Source: Daphnia pulex (Eukaryota; Arthropoda; Branchiopoda; Diplostraca; Daphniidae). Taken from it: a stretch of 64,000 bases of DNA. Positions 49,620 to 64,000 of this stretch are shown in pieces. Location of the stretch: assembly GCF_021134715.1 (NCBI RefSeq), contig NC_060024.1, forward strand, positions 10,168,001 to 10,232,000. The letters run 5' to 3'. The translations under genes were made by a program, and so were the position numbers. Numbering within the stretch: the stretch's first letter is position 1; every line of letters starts with the position of its first letter. The notes under the pieces are model-generated. The model did not search any database, was not told the DNA's origin, and saw only the letters and a program-made list of their open reading frames with translations.

Positions 49620-50658
49620 ATGAAATCGACGACGAACGTTACAATTTCGACACTTGTGATGCTGGTGGCCATAATGGCCACGGAATTGCTAGGTCATCCC
49701 GCGACGACGACGACGACGACGGGCGACCAAAACGTCCGCCATCATCACCATCGCCACCAACACGCCGACCCCAATAGCGGCCGAGCTTCCCGTCTCCTTT
49801 ATTCGCCCAGGTCCCGATCCCTCAACAACAATAACGTGCCCGACATGCACACCGCCCTCCGCAGGTTTTTAATATTCATCTCCTTTTCTTTTCGATTTGA
49901 TCCGGTTCCGGGGCGACGCTATGGGAACCTTGACGACAGCCACAGCTAATCACAACCGACTCGTTTGTTTGTTTGACTTTTGTTTGACTTTTGTTTGTGT
50001 GTGCGCTGTGCAGATTGAGAGAAAGTCAGCAAATGGCCATGACTGAAAGGCAGTCGAATTCGGCGGCGATTAACCAGAACGAACCGCAGCCCAACGAAGT
50101 GGAAGGATCTCACGCCAGTCGTCACGAAGAGGACGAGAATTCTTCAGCTAAAGGTAACAGTTTGATTATTATTTATTATTTTAAATAAGACTTTATTTTA
50201 AAACAAATTTAAAAATGATTCAGAGTTGTGCCACGCTAAAATCCTGCAGAAATGCGGGTCGGCCGTCATTGAAGGATTCGCCGAAACCGATTTGCCATTG
50301 AACCAGAAATGCCGAATCAGAGAAGTAAGTCGTTAGCATTGCACCAATCCATTTTGGCAATGAATGTGACGTAATTTCTTGTTGTCAATTGCAGAATTTC
50401 CTTCACTGCGTCATCAAAATGAAGCGGCATTCCTGTCACAAACGATCCCGCGATGATTCGCTATTGACTGACGACTACATTCGATCTCTTCGTCAACAGA
50501 TACTCACTTTACTCTGGTACGGTATCTACAACATGTTATTTATTCGTCTTTTGAGATTGTTAACTGGGTCGGAAGATGGTCGCTCATTGATTATTCTAAT
50601 TTATTCGCCATTCAGGTCGGCTCGTGGGTGCGTTTTGGGTATGGAAATACCCAAGTAG
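49620..50658 (+). CDS. secreted cysteine-containing protein, unknown function
   Basis: Five exons, 49620-49864, 50014-50153, 50224-50324, 50395-50516 and 50616-50658, join in frame to 216 aa. The chosen start begins a strong signal peptide (MKSTTNVTISTLVMLVAIMA). An upstream in-frame ATG at 49018, on a separate leader exon, would add about 16 residues. The low-complexity N-terminal half has Thr and His runs (TTTTTT, HHHH) and a Gln/Glu-rich linker. The C-terminal half (about residues 130-216) is compact, with six cysteines (LCHAK, KCGSA, KCRIR, HCVIK, SCHKR, GCVLG), suggesting a disulfide-stabilised secreted domain. No known family was recognised. The exon phases all agree, which supports it as a real gene. 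Confidence 0.7.
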
Positions 50659-51077
50659 CGTTGAGTGTAGTCGTATTATTCTAGTTGGATTGATTTAACT
50701 GAATCCCGAAATGACTTATATATTTTTTTAATTGTTTCTTTTGGATTCTCAATCGGTTGACGTGATTTTATTTTATTTGACAACACTATTCCTCGTGTAA
50801 ACCTGCAAGATTCTATCGCTCTGATATTATTTTGATATTCATGTAAATGTGTTTCATTGTATCCTTTATTTGTGTGCGTTCGAGTGTGGAATCCATTTGG
50901 GAATTTCGGGAAGAAAGAAAAACAAAAATAGAAAAAAAATTTCCAAGTGTAATTTTGTGTTTGCTACATTGTAGTACCCCAGACGACTACAAACAGGGGG
51001 AAAATCCGACTTTTAACGGTTGTTGGCTTTCTTATAGCGGCGGTTTTTTATTTACTGCGAGTTCCTTGTTTGACCAT

Positions 51078-51092
51078 TCGTAGATGGCGCGC
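51078..51092 (+). promoter_or_regulatory. CTCF-like motif
   Basis: TCGTAGATGGCGCGC contains the TAGATGGCGC core typical of insect CTCF sites. It lies in the spacer upstream of ANP32. Confidence 0.4.
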
Positions 51093-51517
51093 AAACCGCA
51101 AAATTGAATTCAAACCGATAGTCAAGTAGACGCTTGCCACATTTCACTTTTGTTTTTAAAATTCAGATTCAGATTTATTTAATATTGAATTGAATTATAC
51201 TTTGTATTAATATTTTCTGCCAGATGATAATTTCGTCATATTTTTACCAACTACATTAATGAAGCAAATTTTACTGGTTTTGTGCAACGCATTTTTTTTT
51301 GTTTAATATGCTGCCACCAAGGGGAGGGACGAGGCCGTAAGGGTTATATGATGAGCAAATAATTGAGATATTCCTTCGAGGAAGTTGAGTTATGCATAGA
51401 AAAATGTCCCGACTATTTTATCACCAACAAATAGTGAAATGCCAAAAGTGTGCCGACGGTTTTCCCAGAATTCCAGACCTGTTTCAAAATCTAGGCTTCG
51501 CCCAAGTTGTAAGATTG

Positions 51518-51530
51518 GCCGCTAGATGGC
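51518..51530 (+). promoter_or_regulatory. CTCF-like motif near the ANP32 start
   Basis: GCCGCTAGATGGC matches the CTCF core and lies 132 nt upstream of the ANP32 ATG, so it is probably promoter-proximal. Confidence 0.45.
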
Positions 51531-51661
51531 CCTCGATTCTCGCCAGGTCCCTGCTGCTGCAAGCATCCCACAAAAAAACTGTGTGCCAGTCATAGCCGGT
51601 GTATATGCGAGTTGGTCTTTATCCAGACAATTTTTTTATTATTGCAAAAACCACCACCACC

Positions 51662-53493
<1,832 letters not shown>

Positions 53494-55101
53494 TCCGTTA
53501 GATAGTCCGCCCAACCTTTCTATTTCATTGCTGAGAATTTTGAGAAAAAAAAGTGTTATACGATACAAAAAGAAAAAACAAAACAAAAAAAAAAAATCAA
53601 CAGGAAAAAGAAAATGCCACGAACAGTTTGTTTGAATGTATCCACCCTTCGATTGACTACTAATGCTGGACTTGCAGAGGTTTATGTGTAGAGAGACTGG
53701 CATGTCGAATCCACTCGGGAGGTTAATCTACGATCGTGATGCAGTACAATTAAGCGTCCTTATTCTCATGTTGTGTACACTGTAAGGATTGAGCTTTCCT
53801 CTATCTCCCTTCCTTCTTTACCCTTTCCCACGTCTTTTTATTCCAGGATTTTTTTTTATTTTTGATAATGCGGAAATGCTGCTGTTGCCATTGTTCACGT
53901 TATTTTCTGAAAGAAAAGCGCGCCACCTCCACTCTTTCCTCCCAAATTAAAAGCTAAAAAAAAACTTCTTGAGTTTCACCCTGTTCACCACCCACCTCTT
54001 ATATCCTCCAATTGCGTTGTCTTATTGGAATGTGTCTTCGAGAATGGTAATTCAAACTTTATGATGAAAATGACTAGATGATGAACGTTTTTCTTCTGTT
54101 TCGGCAACCGAAAGTGTGGAGCATTTTCAATACATGTTTTCCCATTTACGAGTGGAAAATCCATCACATACGTTACATTTTTTTTAATTGCCAGCAGAAA
54201 CACTTTCCGTTTCGGAAAATTTTTGAAAAAATTTTTAATGCTGAACAGCTGAAAGACATGAAGCAGAGAAACTGTGGACTTCTTTTAAATGTTGAAGAAA
54301 TTCAAATTTCTTGCTGCAGAGCCATCTAGTGGTATTTTTTAGAATGCAGAACAAATTGTCTGCTACCTGCTTGACTAAGGTGCCAACCGTCTGCTCTGCT
54401 TGCCATTGACATTTAGCTTGTACAGCTACACTCACTGTACAGGTTGTTTAAGGTAGGCTAAAATTTTTGCTACGCACTTAAGGATATAATGTGATCTATG
54501 TAACATTTTTACAATAGATGCATGGTTTCTTCTAAAACTAAACTTGTAAACCATATTGAAGGCTTCAACTCAAATAAATGCGTCAAAACGTATTTCAATG
54601 CAAGTGATCTTCCCTCCCAAAATGTGGGCTAAGATTTTTCAACGATATCGTTGCTTAGATGACAGTTCAGCGATATCGTCTCTTCTGCACAATGAATGAT
54701 GTAATTAATGGGCCTTAAAACTAATTAGTGTTTATAGATCAATGATTCTTCTCTGAGTACACTAGGCTTGAATCAAGCAAATAATATGCATGTAACCCAT
54801 AGTTACTTTAGTAGTAAAGTTATCCTCAGCTAATCACAACTAGCCAACAGCCTTTCACGACCACATTTCCTGTGCAGAGAATGAAAGCAAGCTCTTCCTT
54901 CTCCTCGTTGTAGAAGTTGGACTGACGTCCATTATCAACTTGGGGATTTGTTATGCGTGATATGCTGCGGTGGTGGCTTTTTTTGTGTGAAGACGAATGA
55001 AAAAATGATTCTTTCAACAATATTAAATCATGCGATAATTAAATTTATGCAAAATTTTAACATAAACCGCATTTTATTTATTCTGAAATACAAATATTTA
55101 A
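53494..55101. other. ANP32 3'UTR and AT-rich spacer
   Basis: No coding exon was recognised. AATAAA at 54573-54578 is a candidate polyadenylation signal for ANP32, implying a 3'UTR of about 1.1 kb. A reverse-strand CTCF-like motif lies at 54321-54332. Two CGATATCG palindromes occur near 54641 and 54672. Confidence 0.5.
54321..54332 (-). promoter_or_regulatory. CTCF-like motif (minus strand)
   Basis: GCCATCTAGTGG is the reverse complement of CCACTAGATGGC, a very good CTCF core match. It lies downstream of ANP32. Confidence 0.45.
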
Positions 55102-55272
55102 AAGACATAAGAACTCCTTTTTTAAATATTATTAAAAATACCCGACAATAGAACTCCAGTGCCCGACAGTAGAACTCCATTACAGACAATATAACTCCAA
55201 TAATTTTTTAATTATTTTCATGTCCGACACGAGTTTTAAATTATTTTCATGACCGACAGCACAACTCCAGTT
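55102..55272. repeat. degenerate short repeat, CCGACAGNAGAACTCC units
   Basis: At least five imperfect copies of a roughly 16-20-bp unit of the form CCGACAATAGAACTCC are present, starting near 55102, 55141, 55161, 55181 and 55251. The middle three are nearly adjacent. An 18-bp AT-rich spacer (TTTTTAATTATTTTCATG type) also recurs near 55206 and 55231. The repeats immediately precede the inverted-repeat element at 55311. Confidence 0.6.
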
Positions 55273-55310
55273 ACGAAATTGTGGGTGATAACTGCCAGTT
55301 TCTGTTTTAG

Positions 55311-55701
55311 CAACAAAGCTCACTTGTTAGATTTTTGATAATGTGTTTTTTTTTCTACTTCCGGTTTTCTCATTTCTGTCAGTAGTTTAGTAAATATTCA
55401 TCTGACGCACAAAAGAACCACATATTCGTGATCCTCGTCAAATTTGTGGTAAAGTTCATGTTTTTTTTTGTACGTACGCGTACTTCCGGTTTCGAGAATT
55501 ATCCTGAACTATAGTTCAGGAAAAATCTCGATTTTGACCAAATTCTGGTTTTCGTTTAAAGTACACGTAATCGACCCCAAATTTCACGGAGATCACGAAT
55601 ATTTGGTTTATTTGATCGGCAGCTCAATGGTTAAGGCGCTATCGCTTACTTCCGGTCTACTTCCGGAAAATTTACATAAAAGTAGCAAGTGAGCTTTGTT
55701 G
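55311..55701. mobile_element. inverted-repeat element, 391 bp
   Basis: The 16-bp ends are exact inverted copies: CAACAAAGCTCACTTG at 55311-55326 and CAAGTGAGCTTTGTTG at 55686-55701. A second inverted pair lies inside (55418-55449 against 55575-55606, 27 of 32 positions matching by eye). Four ACTTCCGG motifs occur in the same orientation, at 55357, 55482, 55648 and 55659. It has no transposase and no clear target duplication, and is probably a non-autonomous DNA element. Confidence 0.6.
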
Positions 55702-55827
55702 TCCGTACATTTCTAAAGATGAAATGCTAGGTTTAAGCAAATAAAAATGTGCTTTTCAAGTTTTGTGGGTATCTTAAGAGTTAAGACCAGTCCGTGAAAT
55801 CTCAAATAAGTTGAGTTTTTAGGCGTG

Positions 55828-55842
55828 TCCAATAGATGGCGT
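55828..55842 (+). promoter_or_regulatory. weak CTCF-like motif
   Basis: TCCAATAGATGGCGT shares the AGATGGCG core but lacks the preceding CC-C/T. It lies just after the 391-bp inverted-repeat element. Confidence 0.3.
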
Positions 55843-56350
55843 GTTAATTGTATCAGTTATGGGCTCATGGCGGTTTGCTGTCAAGCTAAGCGATTTTTTC
55901 TTCGAAAATTACCAATGTATTTACAGGTAAATTCGAGTGATTTCGTGTGTAAATTGTCGGTGATGTGTTCTATTCCGTGTATATGTTGGATAAACTTAAT
56001 GTTTCTCATCAACTTACAGGAGAAAACGTGTTGAAAGGGTCGTGCAGCTTACTGCTGTCAAGCTGTTCAAAATCATTGTATTCTACTGAATGTGCCATCA
56101 AATTGAAACAGGTAATAACCAAATTACTAGCTTTATTAATACAGTATTGCTGAAACATATATTCTTCGGATTCATCATAATTATCTGCTGTTTGTTTGGA
56201 CTTGCTAGATCACCAATCCCAGCCATGCCGATTTTGAGTGTACACTACTAACTGTTTAATTATTTCTAGATCATAGACGTCAAGCACATTGATGACACAA
56301 AGTATACACAAGGTGACTTATTGTTTTTTTTTATTTACAGGTTCTTTATT

Positions 56351-56448
56351 ACAGGTTTTTAACACATTGGCATGACAGATTTGATGAGAAGGAGGCATTC
56401 CCATAGTACAGGTTTCTAAATTGGTGTGACAGACTTGATGAGAAGTCC
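56351..56448. repeat. imperfect direct repeat
   Basis: Two copies of ACAGGTTTYTAA...TGACAGAYTTGATGAGAAG lie at 56351-56393 and 56408-56448. They are diverged, with a few indels. No coding potential was recognised. Confidence 0.6.
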
Positions 56449-57042
56449 TGTCGTTTGAAGAAGAAGGACAAGGACTATTCAGTCAACAAGGTTCCTTGTT
56501 CGCTAACCCGTTGGCTGCTACCCGAGCTGCTACCCTTGCATCTCCCTGTTTACTTCCTTACACAGATCCTCTTGATTTGAGGTACTGCTTTCTGTTGCTA
56601 TAACCTTGTTTGAATATTATTGTCATCCAAATAAATGTTCATTCTGCTTTTACAGGGTAACTCTTTTGCTACTGATCACATCCACTGTTGTAAACTGATG
56701 AGAGAATGCTGCATTTCAAGAATGATACATTGTGTAGTTGTTAGATAAATGACAAGTGCATATCTGGGCTCCCTTCTTTTCTGTGGCCCCGTTTCCCTAA
56801 CTAACCACTAACCAACGCCCGCCGGTGGTCACTCACCCGCTGTGAAACCAGGAGGAGGGGAGGGCTCTGGTCGAACGGGGACTTGGAAGGCGCATGATCC
56901 GATGAAAACTTTTGGAGGGTCATGAGTCTAACCCGGAAACCTAGTAAGACTACATCTCCCCAGTAAAACTGGCCTCGTACTTCTCTCTTCTTCTCGGTCC
57001 AGATACTATCTCTGGGGGCCGTAGACAAAACCTACAATTGCA

Positions 57043-57484
57043 TGTGCGAGTTAAAACAAAGCAACCCACTACCCAATGAAACAAAAAGCCATGGTTTATT
57101 TTTTGCGCAAATCTGCGTTAGTCAAGTTACAAATTTTTCTAATTCAACAACTCGCGTAGAATTTTGCATGTAATCTATTAGTGCAAATTGCCATTCCATG
57201 TGTTTGTTTGGTAGTTAAGAAAATGGTTGTTCAAGAAACAAACAATGGGGTGTTCTGAGTAGCCAAAAAAACTCACCATTGTTTGTTTTTTAAACAACCA
57301 TCTTCTTAACTACCAAACACATAGGATAGCTATTTGCACCAGTAGACTAGATGCAAAATTCGACAAAGTGATTGAGTATGAAAAACTTGTAACCTGACTG
57401 ATGCAGATTTCCGCAAAACTAAACCAACGCTTTTTGTCTCATTGCCGCAGCGGTGGTGGCGGGTTGCGTTTTAACTCGTACAGA
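57043..57484. mobile_element. foldback element with about 200-bp inverted arms
   Basis: The left arm (about 57043-57252) and the reverse complement of the right arm (about 57271-57484) align along most of their length with scattered mismatches. The arms start with TGTGCGAGTTAAAAC and TGTACGAGTTAAAAC, and end in TTTGTTTGTTTGGTAGTTAAG-like and AAACAAACAATGG segments around an 18-bp loop. No transposase and no sure target duplication were found. The structure is typical of a non-autonomous foldback or long-TIR MITE. Confidence 0.75.
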
Positions 57485-57890
57485 AGAAAAAATGTCATGA
57501 ACCGGACGCTCTGTTTATTGAATTATTAATTATTTGTACAATTTAGAATGATAATAAAAATAGGTTTAATGTATGAAAGTTTTATTTATTATAAACATGG
57601 TTTTGGTCGAACATTGGTGGTTTTCATTATTAACATTACCTGTTACTATATGAGTATATGTAAACAATTAACGGCATACCTTCCCAATGTACAATCAGGC
57701 ATAATATGGACAGAAAATAAAAATGTTCAAGTTTAAATTTTCTATGATAAATTGCTCTGGTTTGGACTTAGTGTTTTTATAAGAATATTACGAAGACAAT
57801 GATTAAGTATAATTTGCCATTCGGAAAAATAAAACTGCAAAGTTATTATGAGAGCAATTAATCACAGTAGGTTTTAACTTTAAACATTTT

Positions 57891-58204
57891 AAATGTTTTG
57901 TTCATATCATGCGAGTGATTGAAAATTGAGAGGGGGAAGGCGGTTGTTTACTTAAAATAACAGGGAGGACGAGTTATGTACTAATGAAAATAAACTAGAT
58001 GAGAAGGAAAAAAAGGATTTACACACAAAGATTAAAAAGTTGTGGAACAGTCATTACGGGAGAAATTATTCATAAGTGGGTCAGACTCAAAAAACACTCC
58101 AAATGTTTTGCTCTATCATGCGGATGCGGGTTGACCACTGGGTGGGAATTGGTTACTGTTTACTTAAGGAAACGGGGAGGGAGCACATTTATGCACTTGT
58201 AATT
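57891..58204. repeat. diverged tandem duplication, period about 210 bp
   Basis: The segments at 57891-57990 and 58101-58204 share AAATGTTTTG...TATCATGCG and a TTACTGTTTACTTAA...GGGAGG-like block at the same offset. They are clearly related but much diverged. No function is inferred. Confidence 0.5.
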
Positions 58205-59662
58205 TATTTAAAGATACATAATTTATCAACAATAAGCCTTGAATTTCCGCAACCTCTCTTCAGTTTCACCAATGGATCTGGTCTATGGAACGGCGGCGAA
58301 CGATTGAACTTAAACGAAAACAGAGATTTCATTACAAGTTAATAATCAAATGAAACTGTGCAGCAAGCATTACCTCAACTCCGGTACAAGTAGCAAGAGA
58401 CGACATAGCGACAAAATACACTCGACGGCATTCAGTCAACAATCAACATTGCTATTTTCGTATTTTGCCCAACATTTCAACACTACATGGGTAAATACAT
58501 TGAAGTATCATGTAGAATTGCATTCCCTACACAAACTCAAGTTCAGCACATCTCTCAACTGAAAAATGACTGCAAAACCACTGCACACCAAACAGCAACA
58601 CCATAACAGCTCAAACTGACCACGGAAAACTGCAAAACAAAAGAAGATTAATGACAGAATGAACAATGAACATATGGACTTCTTAAGAATTAACTAAGTA
58701 CATGTCTGCAGAAGCTATTTAAGTGTATCTCTCTACTGGAAAATGAAAAAATTTGAAAAGCAAAGCACAAAAAAATATTCAAGTGATGTTTAACTTCAGC
58801 TTAAAACTGTATTCTAAATGGTTTCAACATTTTGTAGACAACAGTCAAGGCTTCAAATTTAGATTACTATGTGAAACAGAAATCAAGAAAATGACCAACG
58901 ATCACTTTCTAACAATTTTCCTCTTATAAGTTGAAGGGGATCTATTCCAATTGTTTACTAACTGAAATAACTTTCCACAAAAGCTGTCTTTATTGGAAGC
59001 ACGAAACAAGATGTCACTTGTCTTCGACATCAAGAACAAAATGTTAACCTACTTGACAAAGCTTACAAGTACTTTATTACCTATCCAGATTTCCTGTGTT
59101 CATCATATTTTGGTCTTGCAATAGAGTTAAGACCCTCTTTTTAAGACGCATCTTCATGACTTGGCAGCAATGACGTGCACGTGCTGCGATGAAGAAGCTC
59201 AGACATCACCAGACTGTTACTAGAAAAATAAAAACTTAATTACGATCAGAAACAAAGTAATGTGTAACCACAGGGATAAAAAGGAGATCAACATAATTAC
59301 TTTTACTGTTCTGAAGTATTGCTGCATGTGACAAAACGTACAACATGCAGCAAGAGACGACAAGACATCATTTTGGGAAAATGTACAGCAGTTTCAGGCC
59401 ACGTGATCAAATGGAATTGCCACGGATAAAATGTAAGTGTTACCTGAAAATTCACCACACAAATATTTTACATTTAAGAACCTCAAAGAATACGAGCAGA
59501 AATTCCATTTTTATGACGAAAAATGTCGAGAAAGCAAGTAATCTGCAATGTCTAAGTTCTTGAACATTATCTCGATAAGAAATGGCGTCCACCAAGAAGA
59601 TTGAAGAAGGTAGGGTCTAAAGGGCTAGCTCGAACAGTGACTCTGTGACCGAAAAAGCTATT

Positions 59663-59683
59663 GCAACGTCAGCCTGACGTTGC
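59663..59683. promoter_or_regulatory. perfect palindrome with CRE-like half-sites
   Basis: GCAACGTCAG and CTGACGTTGC are separated by one base, giving two inverted TGACG half-sites. It might bind a bZIP factor or simply form a hairpin. There is no adjacent gene start to support either role. Confidence 0.35.
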
Positions 59684-59726
59684 TATAGTGTATTTTGGCT
59701 AACGAAACGACTAACGAAGACACCCG

Positions 59727-59739
59727 CGCCGTCTAGTGG
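59727..59739 (-). promoter_or_regulatory. CTCF-like motif (minus strand)
   Basis: GCGCCGTCTAGTG (then GA) reads CCACTAGACGGCGC on the other strand, a good CTCF core. It lies between ANP32 and the glutamate receptor exons. Confidence 0.4.
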
Positions 59740-60588
59740 ACTAATTTTAGCTACCTAGTGACAGTCTTTACACTCTTTAGCATCCACGGACGACAGGGCG
59801 GAGTAGCAAAGTACCCGAAGGTCTGTTTGCGATTTGTTTCAAATAAAACTTCAACTTGAATTTGTCACGCCTTTCACTAGCTGGCACGAAACAAATCAAG
59901 TGAGGGTCAAGACAAGATTAGGTCAAGACTAGATTACTCCAGCAGCTTTCCCTGTGACACAGCACACAAATCATTTAGTTAGCTATTTCAGATTTTCCTT
60001 AACTTTTGCAACATAAAAATCCATAATAATAACAGAAAGTATGAGGGGGGGGGTCAAGAAAAATAATAAAACTTACAATTTTCTGAAGAAAAGAATAATT
60101 TAAAAGCAATAAAGCAACACAAATGTAAGCAAGATCCACGCCAAAGTGCGGAACTGTCACTTTATTATGACACAAAACATCAAATAATTATATTACACAA
60201 GAATCGAATACGCGGGGGATTTCATTTAGCAGCTTATGTGTCAATTTTTATAAGCGATTTTCATGGATGGATAACTTATCAACACTTTACAATTTAACAA
60301 TATTTACTGCGCTGTCGACATAATGAAGTATGAAACTGATTTTTTTTTTCTCTGGAATCAATGAAAAATGCTTTTTTCTCTAAATTGAAGAGACGGTGTT
60401 AGAGTTGTGAAAGCGGAGATCATTACAATTTACCCTGATGTGCATCGATCGTTCGTGCATCTCGTCATTCGAAACAGCCTCACCGGTTCACGACACTGTC
60501 GAGTTCTATGTGCAAAAAACCAAATCAATCCCAAGTTGAGCATGTATTTCAGTTATCAAAATATGGAAATAAGCAAAATTCGACTTAC

Positions 60589-63945
<3,357 letters not shown>

Positions 63946-64000
63946 CTGGGAGAAAAAGTGAAAAGCGGAACCACAATCAATCACTGTGCTCCTCGGTGCT

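Larger units (their letters stand above)
50659..51661. other. spacer and ANP32 promoter region
   Basis: About 1 kb without a supported exon. It holds two CTCF-like motifs (51081-51090 and 51518-51530). The ANP32 start codon follows a CCACCACCACC leader at 51662, so its transcription start should lie in about the last 200 nt. No TATA box was noted near it. Confidence 0.5.
58205..60588. other. AT-rich region downstream of the glutamate receptor exons
   Basis: The last coding exon(s) and 3'UTR of the minus-strand receptor must lie here or further left, because the exon at 60660-60589 ends in a GTAAGT donor without a stop. A candidate is a minus-strand acceptor near 59215-59220, after which a stop follows within a few codons, but I could not confirm it. 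A 21-bp palindrome (59663-59683) and a reverse CTCF-like motif (59727-59739) are present. Confidence 0.45.

Noticed and set aside
55615..55655. tRNA-Leu-like stretch (GGCAGCTCAATGGTTAAGGCGCT)
   Set aside because: It resembles a tRNA D-arm/A-box, but no anticodon arm, B-box in the right place or acceptor pairing could be built. It lies inside the inverted-repeat element.
55468..55692. 74-codon open frame (MYVRVLPVSR...)
   Set aside because: It lies wholly inside the 391-bp repeat element and resembles no protein.

Overview
The window is nuclear DNA from an arthropod, most likely a branchiopod crustacean such as Daphnia. The inference rests on split genes with many short introns (mostly about 60-100 nt), GT-AG splice signals, a protostome-type glutamate-gated chloride channel, and abundant CT/CA microsatellites. 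The organism is inferred, not proven. I assembled gene models by hand from homology plus splice-site and phase agreement; every complete model below closes in frame.

Layout: 1-7615 holds no gene I can support, but carries a 626-bp inverted-repeat transposon-like element (1719-2344). 7667-16470 (+) is a ten-exon glutamate-gated chloride channel (458 aa). It converges on a giant VPS13 lipid-transfer protein gene (17004-31307, -; 22 exons, 3,303 aa, or 3,321 aa with an extra 54-nt microexon). 31308-37056 is a long low-complexity spacer/5' region. 37077-45907 (+) encodes an 1,830-aa ankyrin/coiled-coil protein whose core resembles vertebrate synphilin-1. Two small secreted-protein genes with TATA boxes follow (47899-48407 and 49620-50658, both +), then an ANP32 gene (51662-53493, +; 251 aa). 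53494-60588 is gene-poor and rich in inverted and direct repeats. The right edge (60589-63945, -) is the 3' part of an AMPA-type ionotropic glutamate receptor gene, whose 5' part lies beyond the window.

The standout observation is in the AMPA-type receptor. Two tandem, homologous exons (62768-62410 and 62182-61758) each encode the S1 end, M1 and the M2 pore loop. They have identical boundary phases and lengths of 3n+2, so using both or neither breaks the reading frame. One exon carries glutamine at the pore Q/R site (61781-61783) and an aspartate four residues later. The other carries a genome-encoded arginine at the Q/R site (62433-62435) and valine at the +4 position. This looks like mutually exclusive splicing that switches the pore between calcium-permeable and calcium-impermeable types, an outcome vertebrates reach by RNA editing.

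Other points of interest are CTCF-like motifs in the gene boundaries, stop-free in-frame VPS13 introns, paired VPS13 microexons, and a crustacean synphilin-1-like gene. The two glutamate-gated channels (inhibitory GluCl and excitatory AMPA-type) are both neuronal, but there is no evidence that the genes of this window form one pathway.
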